From: JBBSDP01 sp038240605
GTDB taxonomy: Bacteria; Planctomycetota; Phycisphaerae; Tepidisphaerales; Tepidisphaeraceae
Direction: 5' to 3'
DNA: 64,000 bases
Assembly (NCBI GenBank): GCA_038240605.1
Contig: JBBSDP010000012.1
Span: 39,547 to 103,546 of the forward strand
Shown here: positions 53,601 through 61,659 of the stretch, one piece after another
How positions within the stretch are numbered: the first letter of the stretch is position 1
Layout of the letters: the number at the start of each line of letters is the position of its first letter
Notes under the pieces: model-generated
Seen by the model: the letters and a program-made list of their open reading frames with translations, nothing else
The model's database searches: none
Told to the model about the DNA's origin: nothing
Position numbers and translations under genes: made by a program

Positions 53601-54038
53601 AATCACGCTGGAACCGGGATACACCTGGTAGTTCTGCGCGACCCGCAGCGCGTTCCCCTCGAGCGTGATACTGAGCGTCTGCTCCCCAACGGGGCCTTTG
53701 ACGGTCACGGCGTTCACCAGCTTCCAACCGCCGGTCATCCCACTGACCTTCTTGCGGTCGGGCCCGACGAGGAGGACAAACGGATCGGACGAATGCCCAC
53801 GCGGCAACAGATCCCGGCCGGTAGCCCTGTCCGTGAATGCGGTGATCGCGAGCGCCCCGTCCGCAAGGGTCACCGTCCGCTGCACCGAAGAACTGCCGAA
53901 GGTCCAGGAGTTACCCTCGGTTTTCACGAACGCATCGCCTGGGCCGGGCTCGGCGGAGGCGACTCTGTTCAAGAGAGAGCTGGCGCAGAACAATGTGATC
54001 GACACCTGCAAGCAATGCATGACGCGGTTCATTCCCAT
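50661..54038 (-). CDS. Secreted GH36-like glycoside hydrolase (alpha-galactosidase-like) with FN3 and CBM-like modules
   Basis: 1125 residues from ATG 54038. A signal peptide (VSITLFCASSLLNRVASA) opens the protein. A beta-sandwich N-domain contains an NPCBM-like insert (VQLNDRQIWPP...GDRLIFRVNMHGNIGWD). A TIM-barrel-type core (about 480-790) has VDVYHRDWGWWDVAGDW, ALDLSRSEVAAFIQGQLEEF and FEWRNDSFF, in the style of GH36 alpha-galactosidases. An FN3-like domain (about 935-1010) and a carbohydrate-binding-like C-terminal module (about 1020-1120) follow. It probably acts on alpha-linked galactosides outside the cytoplasm. Catalytic Asp residues are likely within the GDWN and EWRND stretches, which is an inference. 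Confidence 0.78.
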   Translation of the reverse strand: MGMNRVMHCLQVSITLFCASSLLNRVASAEPGPGDAFVKTEGNSWTFGSSSVQRTVTLADGALAITAFTDRATGRDLLPRGHSSDPFVLLVGPDRKKVSGMTGGWKLVNAVTVKGPVGEQTLSITLEGNALRVAQNYQVYPGSSVIREWLDVRNAGAAPLVVSDPQFLRTTVAPGELGSLQFNWMSGAENVPGSWLLKTESLKVGKTREFDSFDPFPAAPATGVSSGPGDGVDARVQLNDRQIWPPANANKAWEYLPNAAVTTPFDVSATVAAGDRLIFRVNMHGNIGWDTTAFDPTITYTDGDARGEAHSASKEFSDQQGKNGWRYQYLEDGKFIDLVYYPGPIQNWRKAKDNATHTPFVDANSQHPDVNQDAVRVWTAPHAGTVQITGSACNTGNHADSGGGGSSRGMKPGSSSYAPWYALYSKETKQGVFIGFDYFGHWASGFEAAANGAVAAHLEVAGFHATLAPGESINTPKGFVGLFHDDLDNAGNELLDWQYRYLWDYTRDGGTKNDNWFPALRTLGFWMRGTGWGKPGVAWTGGKPDMDSLFRKIFRTADYMRYTGVDVYHRDWGWWDVAGDWNGPDFRTTGAYLRKYGMGQLIYAFLYTVDRNSKVARAHPDWVLPNPSDNALDLSRSEVAAFIQGQLEEFVKRWGDFEWRNDSFFTAQRNGDDTPLLKQDAAFREILRNFLTQHPGCAFQAVNGGGNYAGYDYVRYASTLSFSDGAVGPVRNYYAALLFPPDKTSDIPDIYNPDAYDKATWRGLLTMNYDTTGDTWDADKLEGIRLLNDIYHYLLAKGVVGRGVHVFRPSIEGDDPTMYFQRMSADGHRGIIIPKRTAAGSVAIRPKGLLPGDKYAVSYQESDFLEERTGEDLMRAGVVLKKMLPGELIYLNLPLHPGSKLDKQPPTPPSNLRVSAAENLGYPGVELTWDAGADDTWVSYYEVSRNGIAIDKVAKGMYYFDHSAGADVHATYALRTVDGAGNASVSAASTPAAGSPAVIFDDAGPGLRLTGNWKRANHLQPADAGTISESNTKGDTADLQFEGKHIVIVCKLGPHGGKASVQFDDAVPATTFDTFSADDIWGVGVYRKEFPSVGKHTMHLTVLGEHVPLSDGNAIAIDGVRAEAG

Positions 54039-54172
54039 CGCCGTTCCGCCTTTCCGATCGATTTGAATTCTCCAGTTTCGGCTCTGCGGGAAATGATTTC
54101 CACCGTTTTTCCGATGGCCCCCCAACGGTTTTCGAGAGGTCGGATTCAGTGCGAAAGACGCTCTGCCCTTAG

Positions 54173-54345
54173 CCAGCCGCGACTCTGAGGGAGCGTTGAG
54201 GGGTTCAGGGTTCAGTGAAGGCGGGAGGCGCTGCTAACTGTAGCGAGCCGCGACCGTCAGGAAGCGATGTGCGCCAGGCCGCGAAAAACGCTCCCTCACG
54301 GTCGCGGTTCGCAGCGCCTCCTCCCTTTACTAAACCTCGAATCCT
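54173..54345. repeat. Palindromic repeat cluster between divergent genes
   Basis: The 390-bp gap between the glycosidase start (54038) and the SDR start (54429) has no gene but holds three copies of a 20-24 bp motif of the form GCGAGCCGCGACCGTGAGGGAGCG. They lie at 54173-54195 (+), 54243-54266 (+) and 54289-54312 (inverted). Copies two and three, with further outer arms (GGAGGCGCTGC/GCAGCGCCTCC, 54224-54321), form a large imperfect palindrome. A GGGTTCAGGGTTCAGTGAA stretch at 54203-54219 also occurs in the gatC-gatA spacer. This is a dispersed REP-like repeat pattern. Confidence 0.75.
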
Positions 54346-54428
54346 CCATTCCTCCCTCACGGTAGCCACTCCGAAAAGGAAGCTCTTGTCTGGCCCGCTG
54401 CCATCGAACCGTTTAACCTTGACGCCGC

Positions 54429-55214
54429 ATGGCAGGCGTACGGGACAAAGTCATTGTCATCACCGGCGGCTGCGGCGACATCGGCGCCGCGACCACGTTG
54501 CGACTCGCTGATGCAGGCGCGCGAGTTGTGTTGCTGGACCTCATGGAGGTGGACGATGGCGACGCGCGAGCCAATGCCCTCGGCGCCGCCGCCTATTACC
54601 GGGCCGACCAGGGAGACCGAGCGCAAACCGAGCAACGGATCGGCGAGATCTTCTCGCGCTTTGGCAAGATTGATGTGGCGATCGCCAATGCGGCGGTCGT
54701 GCACCGCTACCGATTCCAGGACACGCCCGCCGACGTGTGGGACCAGTATCTGCGCGTGAACCTGTCCGGCTGTTTTTTCCTCGCGCAGTCCGCGGTCCGC
54801 CGGATGCTCCTCCAGCCACGCGGCTCTGGCGGGATTCGCGGGAAGGTGCTCTTCACCAGCAGTTGGACCGCCCAGCATCCCCTGCCGGGAAACATGCCGT
54901 ACGTGATCACCAAGTCCGCCATCGAGACGATGGCCCGAGCGATCGCGCAGGAATTGGCGCACGAAGGGATCATCTCCAACGCCCTTGCTCCGGGCATCCT
55001 CCATGCGGGTCTCACAAGGAAATTGTGCGATGACATCCCCGGCCTGCGCCAGACCCTCACCGACCTGGTTCCCCTCGGCGATCTCGGCAACCCCCAGCAG
55101 GTCGCGGAAGCCTACTACTACCTCTGCTCGGACGAGTCGAATTACATGACCGGGCAAATCATGACCGTCGACGGTGGATGTTCCGTGATCAAGCGCAACA
55201 TGCCCGAAACCTGA
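54429..55214 (+). CDS. Short-chain dehydrogenase/reductase
   Basis: 261 residues from ATG 54429. NAD(P)-binding TGGCGDIG (12-19), NAA-type IANAAVVH, catalytic Ser144/145 in LFTSSWTAQ, and the YxxxK pair Tyr158-Lys162 (PYVITKSA) are all present, ending in the classical VDGGC. The Asp in VLLDL (about residue 37) after the second beta strand favours NAD over NADP. The substrate is unknown; sugars or sugar alcohols fit its place next to a glycosidase, but that is a guess. A tRNA 3'-end-like fragment lies 23 bp downstream. Confidence 0.87.
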   Translation: MAGVRDKVIVITGGCGDIGAATTLRLADAGARVVLLDLMEVDDGDARANALGAAAYYRADQGDRAQTEQRIGEIFSRFGKIDVAIANAAVVHRYRFQDTPADVWDQYLRVNLSGCFFLAQSAVRRMLLQPRGSGGIRGKVLFTSSWTAQHPLPGNMPYVITKSAIETMARAIAQELAHEGIISNALAPGILHAGLTRKLCDDIPGLRQTLTDLVPLGDLGNPQQVAEAYYYLCSDESNYMTGQIMTVDGGCSVIKRNMPET

Positions 55215-55236
55215 TCGTCTTCCCCGGCGGCGCCCC

Positions 55237-55262
55237 TTCGAGGTTCAAATCCTCGCGCTCCC
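55237..55262 (+). tRNA. tRNA 3'-end fragment (T-arm plus acceptor strand)
   Basis: The sequence CGAGG-TTCAAAT-CCTCG forms a perfect T-arm with the conserved TTC loop, followed by CGCTCCC and A, exactly seven acceptor nucleotides and a discriminator. The matching 5' GGGAGCG half is absent: upstream is the end of the SDR gene. Such a partial copy is what an integration event into a tRNA gene leaves behind. The tRNA species cannot be deduced because the anticodon arm is missing. Confidence 0.55.
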
Positions 55263-55269
55263 ACATACG

Positions 55270-55298
55270 AAAAAACCCCCGGCGGTGGCCATCGGGGG
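55270..55298 (-). terminator. Rho-independent terminator of the PEP-CTERM gene
   Basis: On the minus strand a CCCCCG...CGGGGG stem with a loop of 11 nt is followed by six T. It lies 45 bp after the stop (55343) of the PEP-CTERM protein gene and fits as its transcription terminator. Confidence 0.8.
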
Positions 55299-55342
55299 CT
55301 TGGTTGCAGTGATTTACCGAAGTAACCAACCGGTCAGGCTTC

Positions 55343-56005
55343 TCATCGCCTGCGGGCAATCAGGGCGCCGGCCGCGCTCAATCCGAAGAGGGCAAGTGAA
55401 CCCGGCTCGGGGGTCGTGTTGCCAAGGTCAAAGTGAAACGATGCGCCATTGTGATCGTTGCCGTCTCCCGTATTCGGGAAATTCGGGCTCCCGGCGCTCG
55501 TGAATTGATACGGATCGAAGACGAGGTCGTTGGCGTTGGCTGAACTGAGACGGCTGCCGCCGTCGCCATACCCTTCGTTCCCGTTATCCAGCCCATAGGC
55601 GATTACGGCGTAGTTTCCCGGGGCCAGGAAAATGGGGCCACCGACCACTGGCGCGAAGCGGAAACCGCTGTCGTACGGTGCCCCTGAGCCCTGTGGTACG
55701 TTCCCCGTCGCGATAAAGGTAGCTGACGGATTCGCCGAATTGGGTGGATTGATGCTGAAGAGCGTGACGTCATGCGACGCGGACAACGTAATCGGGGCAC
55801 CAAGGTTGTCCTCGGCGTAGACGCCCAAATCGACGATCGTGATACCAGTTCCGGTCACACTAAACTCACGACCGATGTTGAGCGGGTTCGCCGCGCCTGT
55901 GTGGTTGCCGGCGCTGCCACCATCGCCATATGCCAGTATAGAGCCGTATGCGCTCGTGCCTGAACCCAGGGCAAGAGCCAACGTGAGTGCTGTTGGGAAC
56001 CGCAT
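55343..56005 (-). CDS. Exported PEP-CTERM-sorted protein
   Basis: 220 residues from ATG 56005, with GTGGAG 9 nt upstream. A signal peptide (RFPTALTLALALGSGTSAYG) starts the protein and a PEP-CTERM tail ends it: TPEPGSLALFGLSAAGALIARRR, that is the PEP motif, a hydrophobic helix and a basic cluster. Between them is a beta-rich Gly/Asn-rich domain. In PEP-CTERM/exosortase systems the tail is recognised and cut by an exosortase, usually linked to exopolysaccharide production. No exosortase is in this window. The gene has its own terminator. Confidence 0.88.
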   Translation of the reverse strand: MRFPTALTLALALGSGTSAYGSILAYGDGGSAGNHTGAANPLNIGREFSVTGTGITIVDLGVYAEDNLGAPITLSASHDVTLFSINPPNSANPSATFIATGNVPQGSGAPYDSGFRFAPVVGGPIFLAPGNYAVIAYGLDNGNEGYGDGGSRLSSANANDLVFDPYQFTSAGSPNFPNTGDGNDHNGASFHFDLGNTTPEPGSLALFGLSAAGALIARRR

Positions 56006-56146
56006 TGTTCTTTTCTCCACGAAAGAAATGCCACTACGAATGTCGGATGAACTGCGAATATGCTATCGATCGAGACGCAAAAGTCAATAAAAATCATCCT
56101 TAACTCTTTCGCTTTTCGGCCGGCGAAGCGAAATTTGCCCATTTTC

Positions 56147-58728
56147 TCATGACCCAACTCGCGCCGTGACGGGAATATCCACGTAATACATCGCTTCCGA
56201 CGGTTCGCCGGGCTTCCCGCTGGCGCGACGACCCATGTTCGATGCCTGGGTCGCGATGCGGAGCGTCGCGGCGAACGTGCCCGGCCTGGTCGCGCCGGTG
56301 AATCGCACCACCATCTCTTCGCTCTCCGACGTGGCGCCCCCACGCAGGCCGGACTGCCCATCAGGGCCATCCAGCTTCAGTTCTCGTGGTGATGCCCCGC
56401 GATGCGGGCTCACGAACTCGAACGCCATCGCTTGATCACCAATGAGAACGGCGCCCACACCATCGGTGGGGCCACGCACATGTTCCGAATCAGCGTGCGC
56501 CGCGGCGTGCAGGTTCGCGGTGCCGTAGAGAATCGTCGTCGCCGCGGCGGGCCCGGGCGCGGCATCATTACGATGATCGGGAAGAGTGCGGGATTGATCA
56601 TTGCTGATCGTCCGCGGCTTCGAGGTTGCCGAGGCGCCGGGGGGAACAGTTCCGAAGTCGATCGGCGCCACATCGCTCACCGCCAGCCGGGGGCGCACGA
56701 CCGTCACTGGCGAGAGGTTATCAATCAGCAATTCCCCGGTATTGGCATTGCCCGGGAGAAATGCCAGGAGGACGCCTACGCCTGTCCCACCGCCGCCCAT
56801 GTCGAACGTCTGGGTCATCGTGACCGCGACGTGCCGCGTCACGAATTGGTCTCCCGACGTGGCGATCTCCGGGACTCCGCCCCAATATTCGTAGGCTTCG
56901 GCGGTCGAGTGGCCGCAGAGGCGCAGGTAGGCCTTCATCGGCTCGGTCGCGCCGGTTCCCGCCGCGATATCGATCGAGTAGCCCGCGATGTAGCCGGGGC
57001 GAAAGTTCACGCGATCGAGCGGGTCGCTGTTCCAGTCGTATCGCGTTGCGGACCGCGGAACGATGTCATCCTGCGACGCCTCGCCCCCCAGGGGAAGCCG
57101 CATCGACCACGTGCCTTCCGATGCCCTGGCGTTGGACCGCGCCGCCCCCTTCTTCGTCACCCAATTCGCTGCATCGGCATCGCCCCGGTCCCTCGCTTTC
57201 TCAAAGCTCGGGTTGTTGAACGAGATCGTGAACGCATCGGCGGATTGGGCACGATTGGCAATGAATGCCCGGAACGGCGAAGCCGGCAGTCCCTCCGCGT
57301 TGTACAAATTGCACCGCGGGAAATTGGCCCACGCGTAGCGCACCGCGACGGGGTGGGGCACATCCCGGCTCGATACCACGATCGTTTCGCCGCGGATCTG
57401 CGCGTCGGCGAAGACGTACGTCCCATCGCTGCCGCCGAGCTCAAATCCCTGAAGCTGCCCGCCGTTCGCGACAAGTCCGCTCCCCAATTGTGTGAAGCGC
57501 AGCACGACGTTGGACTGTTCGAGTGCCAGGCTGTCGAAGATCGGCCCGGAGTGAACGAGCTGTTCGCCGTACGCGACAGCGCGGGCCGCGAGAGCCAGGC
57601 GCTGGGCGACGGGAACTTTATTTTTCGGATGGATGTCCTGCGCGTCCCCCACGTCGATCGCGATGGCCATGCCAGTATGTGGCACCGTCTGGGCAGTCGC
57701 AAGCTGTGCCTCGCGCAGCTCCGCCCAACTGCTCTCCGCGCCCGGCTGATGCAGTGCGGCGAGCGCGGCGGCGGGCATGTCCAGCCGTTTGTCCTTCTCG
57801 GCCTTGTGTTCCCCGAAAGCAGGCAACTGCACGAACAGGAATGGAAACTCACCCTGGCCCCAGGTCGTGCGCCAGCTCCGGATCAACGCCGGCATCAGCC
57901 GTCGAAATTCGTGCCCGCGCCCGCCGTTGTATTCGCCCTGGTAGTAGATGACGCCTTTGATCGCGAACGGCTGCACCGGTGCAATCAGACCGTTGTACGA
58001 CCGGCCGCCCCCCAGCGGGCTCTTGACCGCGGAGGCGAGCATCGGATCGGCATCAAGCGTCCCGCGTTCGACCCACGCTTCGGCGGGCACGATCGCGACG
58101 ATATTGATCATCCCGATAGGCACCTTCAGGTGTTCATTCAACGTGCGCCCGAAGAGATAGCTGACTGCGGAGAAACCACCGACCGACGTTGGGCTGCCAA
58201 CCGCCCACGCGCCGCCGCCCAGGTCGGCCGCCTTCGCATTGGTCATGGGATCCCCTTCGGCGTTGAAGAGCCGGAGTTGCGGAAACCCACCGCTCTGCGC
58301 GATGCGCTCCGCGCCCCCCTCGATGGCGCCCAGCCCCATCATCATGTTCGACTGCCCGCACGAGACCCACACATCTCCGACCAGCACATCCGTCAGCTTG
58401 ATCGAGTTCTTCCCCGTCACCTTCATCGTGAAGGGCCCTCCCACTTTCAACGGCGGCAGTTTCACCGACCACTTCCCTCCCGCCGCTTCCGCAGCCACGG
58501 TTTGTTCCTGAATCGAAACCGTCACCCGCTCCCGTCCGCCGCCCATCCCCACACCGGCGCCGCCGCATCTCGCTGCAAGACCATGTGGGAGGCGAAGACC
58601 TTCGGCAGCCGCACGTCCGCCCGAAGCAGGCCGGGATTGAATGCCAGGATCAGGAACGCGACGGCGAGGATGGCGCGACGATGCAAGCAGAGGCCGGCGC
58701 GAGCGATAGCTGATGTTCGAAACGACAT
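56147..58728 (-). pseudogene. Sialate O-acetylesterase-like (SASA) protein gene with a frameshift
   Basis: The start ATG 58728 gives a signal peptide (HRRAILAVAFLILAFNPGLLRA) and the typical first strand of secreted sialate O-acetylesterases, RLPKVFASHMVLQRDAAAP VWGWA, then stops at 58522. The next segment, RERVTVSIQEQTVAA, continues the same domain in another frame and runs to 56147. One missing G in the CCC run at 58531-58533 (minus-strand GGG, expected GGGG) restores VWGWAADGERVTV, so the full-length product would be about 860 residues. The SGNH/SASA core GQSNMMMGLGAIEG, IYYQGEYNGGRGHEF and the DIHPKNK catalytic block are intact. It may be a true inactivating mutation or a sequencing error. 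Confidence 0.78.
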
Positions 58729-59083
58729 GGTCCCATCGTCTTGTTTCTATCCTTGTCGTGCAATTCGACGCACACCTGCAAAGTCCGGTTGGGAAGTCCG
58801 GGCGACCCAAGTATAGTGACTTGTCGATCATTGAGTTTGATGCCCCGGCCTCCGTCACCCCGTCGTTCGTTGAACCTCCATAGGATTTCAACTGCTCAAC
58901 CAGGAATGCGGAGAATTGGAAATCTGACAGCTGGCGAGCACGCACAACCCAGCCCGAGCCCGACACAAGGATATGACATTCCCGAGATTTGCCACACACG
59001 CGGGCCCCGCTTAATCTCTTGGCCGTTAACCGCGCCAATTACAGATCGTCCGGAAACGCTCAGGGGAATGGTGGAGCACGTTA
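58729..59083. other. Divergent intergenic region, no gene seen
   Basis: 355 bp between the frameshifted acetylesterase gene (leftward) and the DUF3303 gene (rightward). An open frame across it on each strand gives low-complexity, Arg/Ser-rich translations with no ribosome-binding site and no family pattern. Promoters for the flanking genes presumably lie here. Confidence 0.45.
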
Positions 59084-59398
59084 ATGAAATACATGATCAG
59101 TTGGAACGAGCGCCCGCAGGGCACGCCGATGGAGTACGAGAACGCGCAGAAGCGGATCCTCGAGGTCTTCCGCCAATGGAAGGCCCCCGCCCATTTCAAG
59201 ATCGAATTCTTCGTCATCCGCGTCGGCGACTGGGGTGGACACCTGCTGGCGGATTGCGACGATCCGCTGACCGTTCACAAGTTCTGCTCGATGCTCCCCG
59301 CGTTTGAATTCGAGGCACGGCCGGTGATCCCGGTCGAGGAGGCCGTCCGGGGCGAGCTCGAGGTCATGGCCTGGCGCGACGGGCTGAAGCGCGGCTGA
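59084..59398 (+). CDS. Small DUF3303-like protein
   Basis: 104 residues from ATG 59084, with GGTGGAG about 9 nt upstream. The pattern KYMISWNERPQGTPMEYENA, LEVFRQWKAP, HFKIEFFVIRVGDWGGHLL and FEFEARPVIPVEEAV matches the small alpha+beta DUF3303 fold (ferredoxin-like dimer). The substrate and role are unknown. It converges on the DUF1990 gene with a 40-bp gap. Confidence 0.78.
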   Translation: MKYMISWNERPQGTPMEYENAQKRILEVFRQWKAPAHFKIEFFVIRVGDWGGHLLADCDDPLTVHKFCSMLPAFEFEARPVIPVEEAVRGELEVMAWRDGLKRG

Positions 59399-59438
59399 CC
59401 GCCGGTATGATCATCACGCGCTGGCTGCTCCGGCGAAT

Positions 59439-60080
59439 TCAAAGCCGTCCGCCGAGCGACTGAACGGCGGGCGAACGAACACCGGCGGCCTGGACCATCT
59501 TCGCCGCCGATTCCCGCCCGAAACGTTTCTGAATATGACGCAGCCAGGGTCGGCCCAGTCGAACGAGAAGTTGATGGGGCCGGGAGAAGGCGAGCAGATC
59601 ATACCAGACGCTGTCGTCTTCCCGATTCCATTCCACGAGGAACCGCTCTTCGCCGCTTCCCGCGTGTTCAGCAAGCGTCCCATAGGCAAATCCAAATCGG
59701 GTCACCGGCCCCTCGTCTCTGACGACGTAGACGATCCGGCAGGCATTCAGCCACCAGAGGCCGACGCAGCGGCCGCAGATCGCCACCAGGCCCCCCTGCC
59801 GGATCGCGCGATCCGCCGGCCACGCCTGCACCCAGCCGAGTTCGAACTGCTCCCAGCGTTCCAGCGCCGCCGTCGCGGCGTCGAACGTTTCTTTCCCAGA
59901 CCCCAGCCTGATCCGAGTATGATCGACGGCGTATCCCGCGGGCGGCGCCGCGTTCGTCGCCCCCACCGCCGGGTAGCTCAAGCTCCCCTTCGCCTGCGAG
60001 CCAAGGAACGCACGAACTGCTTCCGCCGATGGTTTCCGCAACGAGATCATGAAGCGCCCGCAAAGCCAATGTGACGGCAT
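59439..60080 (-). CDS. DUF1990 family protein
   Basis: 213 residues from ATG 60080; ATG 60050 would remove ten residues. The DUF1990 pattern is visible: DHTRIRLGSGKETFDAATAA, LERWEQFELGWVQAWP, GLWWLNACRIVYVV, FGFAYGTLAEHAGSGEERF. No membrane helix or signal. Members of this family are often adjacent or fused to stress-response genes, and the function is not known. It is divergent, 59 bp, from the NAD-binding gene. Confidence 0.84.
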   Translation of the reverse strand: MPSHWLCGRFMISLRKPSAEAVRAFLGSQAKGSLSYPAVGATNAAPPAGYAVDHTRIRLGSGKETFDAATAALERWEQFELGWVQAWPADRAIRQGGLVAICGRCVGLWWLNACRIVYVVRDEGPVTRFGFAYGTLAEHAGSGEERFLVEWNREDDSVWYDLLAFSRPHQLLVRLGRPWLRHIQKRFGRESAAKMVQAAGVRSPAVQSLGGRL

Positions 60081-60139
60081 AGTGTAGCGTTGAAGTGTAG
60101 CGCTGATCGGTGCTGACAGGCGAACCGCTCGGATAATGC

Positions 60140-61090
60140 ATGACCGCACTTCCCGAGGAACCTCACGTCCCCATCGCCCTGCTCGCGGGCGCCAGCGGGT
60201 ATGTCGGCGGCCGTTTGATTCCACGACTTGAACAGGAAGGCATCAGGCTGCGGTGCCTGACTCGCAGCCCCGAAAAGCTGCGGCCACACGTGAAAGAAAC
60301 GACCGAGGTCGTTCAGGGGGACATGCTGGACCGATCGGCCGTCGAGCGCGCCGTGGCGGGCGTGCAGACCGTCTACTACCTCGTCCACCTGATGGCCGCC
60401 TCGAAGGACTTCGAGCAGGACGACCGGCTCGCCGCGACAAACCTGGCGGACGCGGCAAAAAAGGCCGGCGTCCGGCGGATCATCTACCTCGGCGGCCTCG
60501 GCGACGAGCAGGCGACCGATCTCTCGCCTCACCTGCGCAGCCGTCATGAGGTCGGCAGGATATTCCGCCACAGCGGCGTGGAGACAGTGGAACTGCGGGC
60601 CTCGGTCGTGATCGGCGCAGGCAGCCTTTCCTTCACCCTGATGAAATCGCTCTGCGACCGGTTGCCGGTCATGCTCTGTCCCAAGTGGCTGACCACGCCG
60701 ACCCAGCCCATCGCCGTGGACGATGTGCTGGCCTACCTGATCGCCGCCAGGGACCTGCCCGCGGGCGAGAGCCGCATCATCGAGATCGGGGGCAGCGACG
60801 TCGTGAGCTACGGCGACATGATGCGCGAGTACGCCCGCCAGCGCGGCCTTCGTCGCCTGCTGATCTCAGTCCCCGTCCTGACGCCCTACCTGTCAAGTCT
60901 CTGGCTCGCGCTGGTGACACCCGCCGCCTTCGATGTCGGTCGGCATTTGATCGAGGGCCTGCGAAACCCGACCGTGGTGCGCAACCGCCGGTCGCTGGAT
61001 GCTTTTGCAATCCGCCCCATGGGGATGCGGGAGGCCATGGAGAAGGCGCTGGCCGGCGGGGCGGAATCGATGCCTCCCCAAACTTCTTGA
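60140..61090 (+). CDS. NAD(P)-binding (atypical SDR) protein, C-terminally short
   Basis: 316 residues from ATG 60140. Rossmann motif LLAGASGYVGGRL (14-26), then YLVHLMAASKDFEQDD and RRIIYLGGLGDE, the pattern of YbjT/DUF2867-type atypical SDRs. The IEIGGSDVVSYGDMM and RPMGMREAMEKAL stretches are typical of the family before its DUF2867 domain. Known relatives usually carry an added DUF2867 domain of about 150 residues; here the protein stops soon after that point. The decayed hipBA locus follows 61 bp later, so the 3' end may have been lost by rearrangement. The truncation is inferred from family layout. Confidence 0.8.
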   Translation: MTALPEEPHVPIALLAGASGYVGGRLIPRLEQEGIRLRCLTRSPEKLRPHVKETTEVVQGDMLDRSAVERAVAGVQTVYYLVHLMAASKDFEQDDRLAATNLADAAKKAGVRRIIYLGGLGDEQATDLSPHLRSRHEVGRIFRHSGVETVELRASVVIGAGSLSFTLMKSLCDRLPVMLCPKWLTTPTQPIAVDDVLAYLIAARDLPAGESRIIEIGGSDVVSYGDMMREYARQRGLRRLLISVPVLTPYLSSLWLALVTPAAFDVGRHLIEGLRNPTVVRNRRSLDAFAIRPMGMREAMEKALAGGAESMPPQTS

Positions 61091-61151
61091 ATGCACCGCC
61101 ATCGTGCCCGGCCGTTCCCCGTTTCTTTGCCCTCACGTGGCTCGGTCGCCG

Positions 61152-61348
61152 TCACAGCGGACGGATGTGTTTCCCAATCTCCCGAACGGTCTTTCGCATG
61201 CAGCCGGCGTTCACCGCGAGTGACTTCCATTCCCCCACCGCGCCGTTGACTTGTTCGATGGTCAGATCCGTCGATCCACCTCCGCCAACTGACCCACGAC
61301 GATTGACTCCGCGGGCGCGCGTTGCAATTGCACCGTCAGCTTTTTCAC
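61152..61348 (-). pseudogene. hipA: hipA toxin remnant with a large internal deletion
   Basis: A GTG at 61348 overlaps the stop of the hipB-like gene (GTGA), as in intact hipBA operons. It encodes KKLTVQLQRAPAESIVVGQL and stops after 28 residues (TGA 61264-61262). Directly after, in another frame, the sequence reads LTIEQVNGAVGEWKSLAVN to the TGA at 61152, which fits the HipA C-terminus (VxxAVxxWxxxAxxxG). The about 350 codons of kinase domain expected in between are missing. So both ends are present and the middle is deleted. HipA is a serine/threonine kinase toxin that modifies GltX; this copy cannot be active. Confidence 0.72.
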
Positions 61349-61659
61349 CGCGAACCCCGCTTCCGCTCCGAACGGGCAACGCGCGACTCCAACTCCGCCA
61401 ACGATCCGGCGGGCGCCGGCTTGAAGAGCTGGTCGAACTCATCGAGATGGCTCAGCGCATGAGCGAGGCGGGCGAGATACTTCAGCGAGACTTCGCCGGT
61501 CCGCTCGAAGCGGCGGAGCGTCGCAAGCGTCACGCCCGAGCGCAGGGCCAATGTCTTCTGAGTGAGCCCCATCGCCACACGCCGGGCGCATGCCCGATCT
61601 GCGAGCCCTCTCTGAGCTGAGCTTGGGGTCAGGAGGGAGATGATCGAAACCTCTTCCAT
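61345..61659 (-). CDS. XRE-family HTH antitoxin-like regulator (HipB-like)
   Basis: 104 residues from ATG 61659 (TTG 61662 just before is an alternative). The HTH is at about 32-56: GLTQKTLALRSGVTLATLRRFERTGEVS begins with the canonical LTQ..LA..SGV pattern, cited here to its first 20 residues GLTQKTLALRSGVTLATLRR. A basic C-terminus follows (ARSERKRGSR). In an intact system it would bind HipA and repress the operon. It overlaps the hipA remnant and remains open, so it may still work as a DNA-binding repressor. An AT-rich stretch with TTATCACTAA/TAAAATTTTA upstream could hold its operator. Confidence 0.8.
   Translation of the reverse strand: MEEVSIISLLTPSSAQRGLADRACARRVAMGLTQKTLALRSGVTLATLRRFERTGEVSLKYLARLAHALSHLDEFDQLFKPAPAGSLAELESRVARSERKRGSR

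Noticed and set aside
58729..59038. In-frame 5' extension of the acetylesterase C-terminal frame
   Set aside because: The sequence has no signal peptide and no homology pattern; the true N-terminus is in another frame starting at 58728.
58741..59307. Rightward open frame of 188 codons over the DUF3303 start
   Set aside because: Low-complexity Ser/Arg/Pro translation; the 59084-59398 frame with a good ribosome-binding site and family pattern is the real gene.
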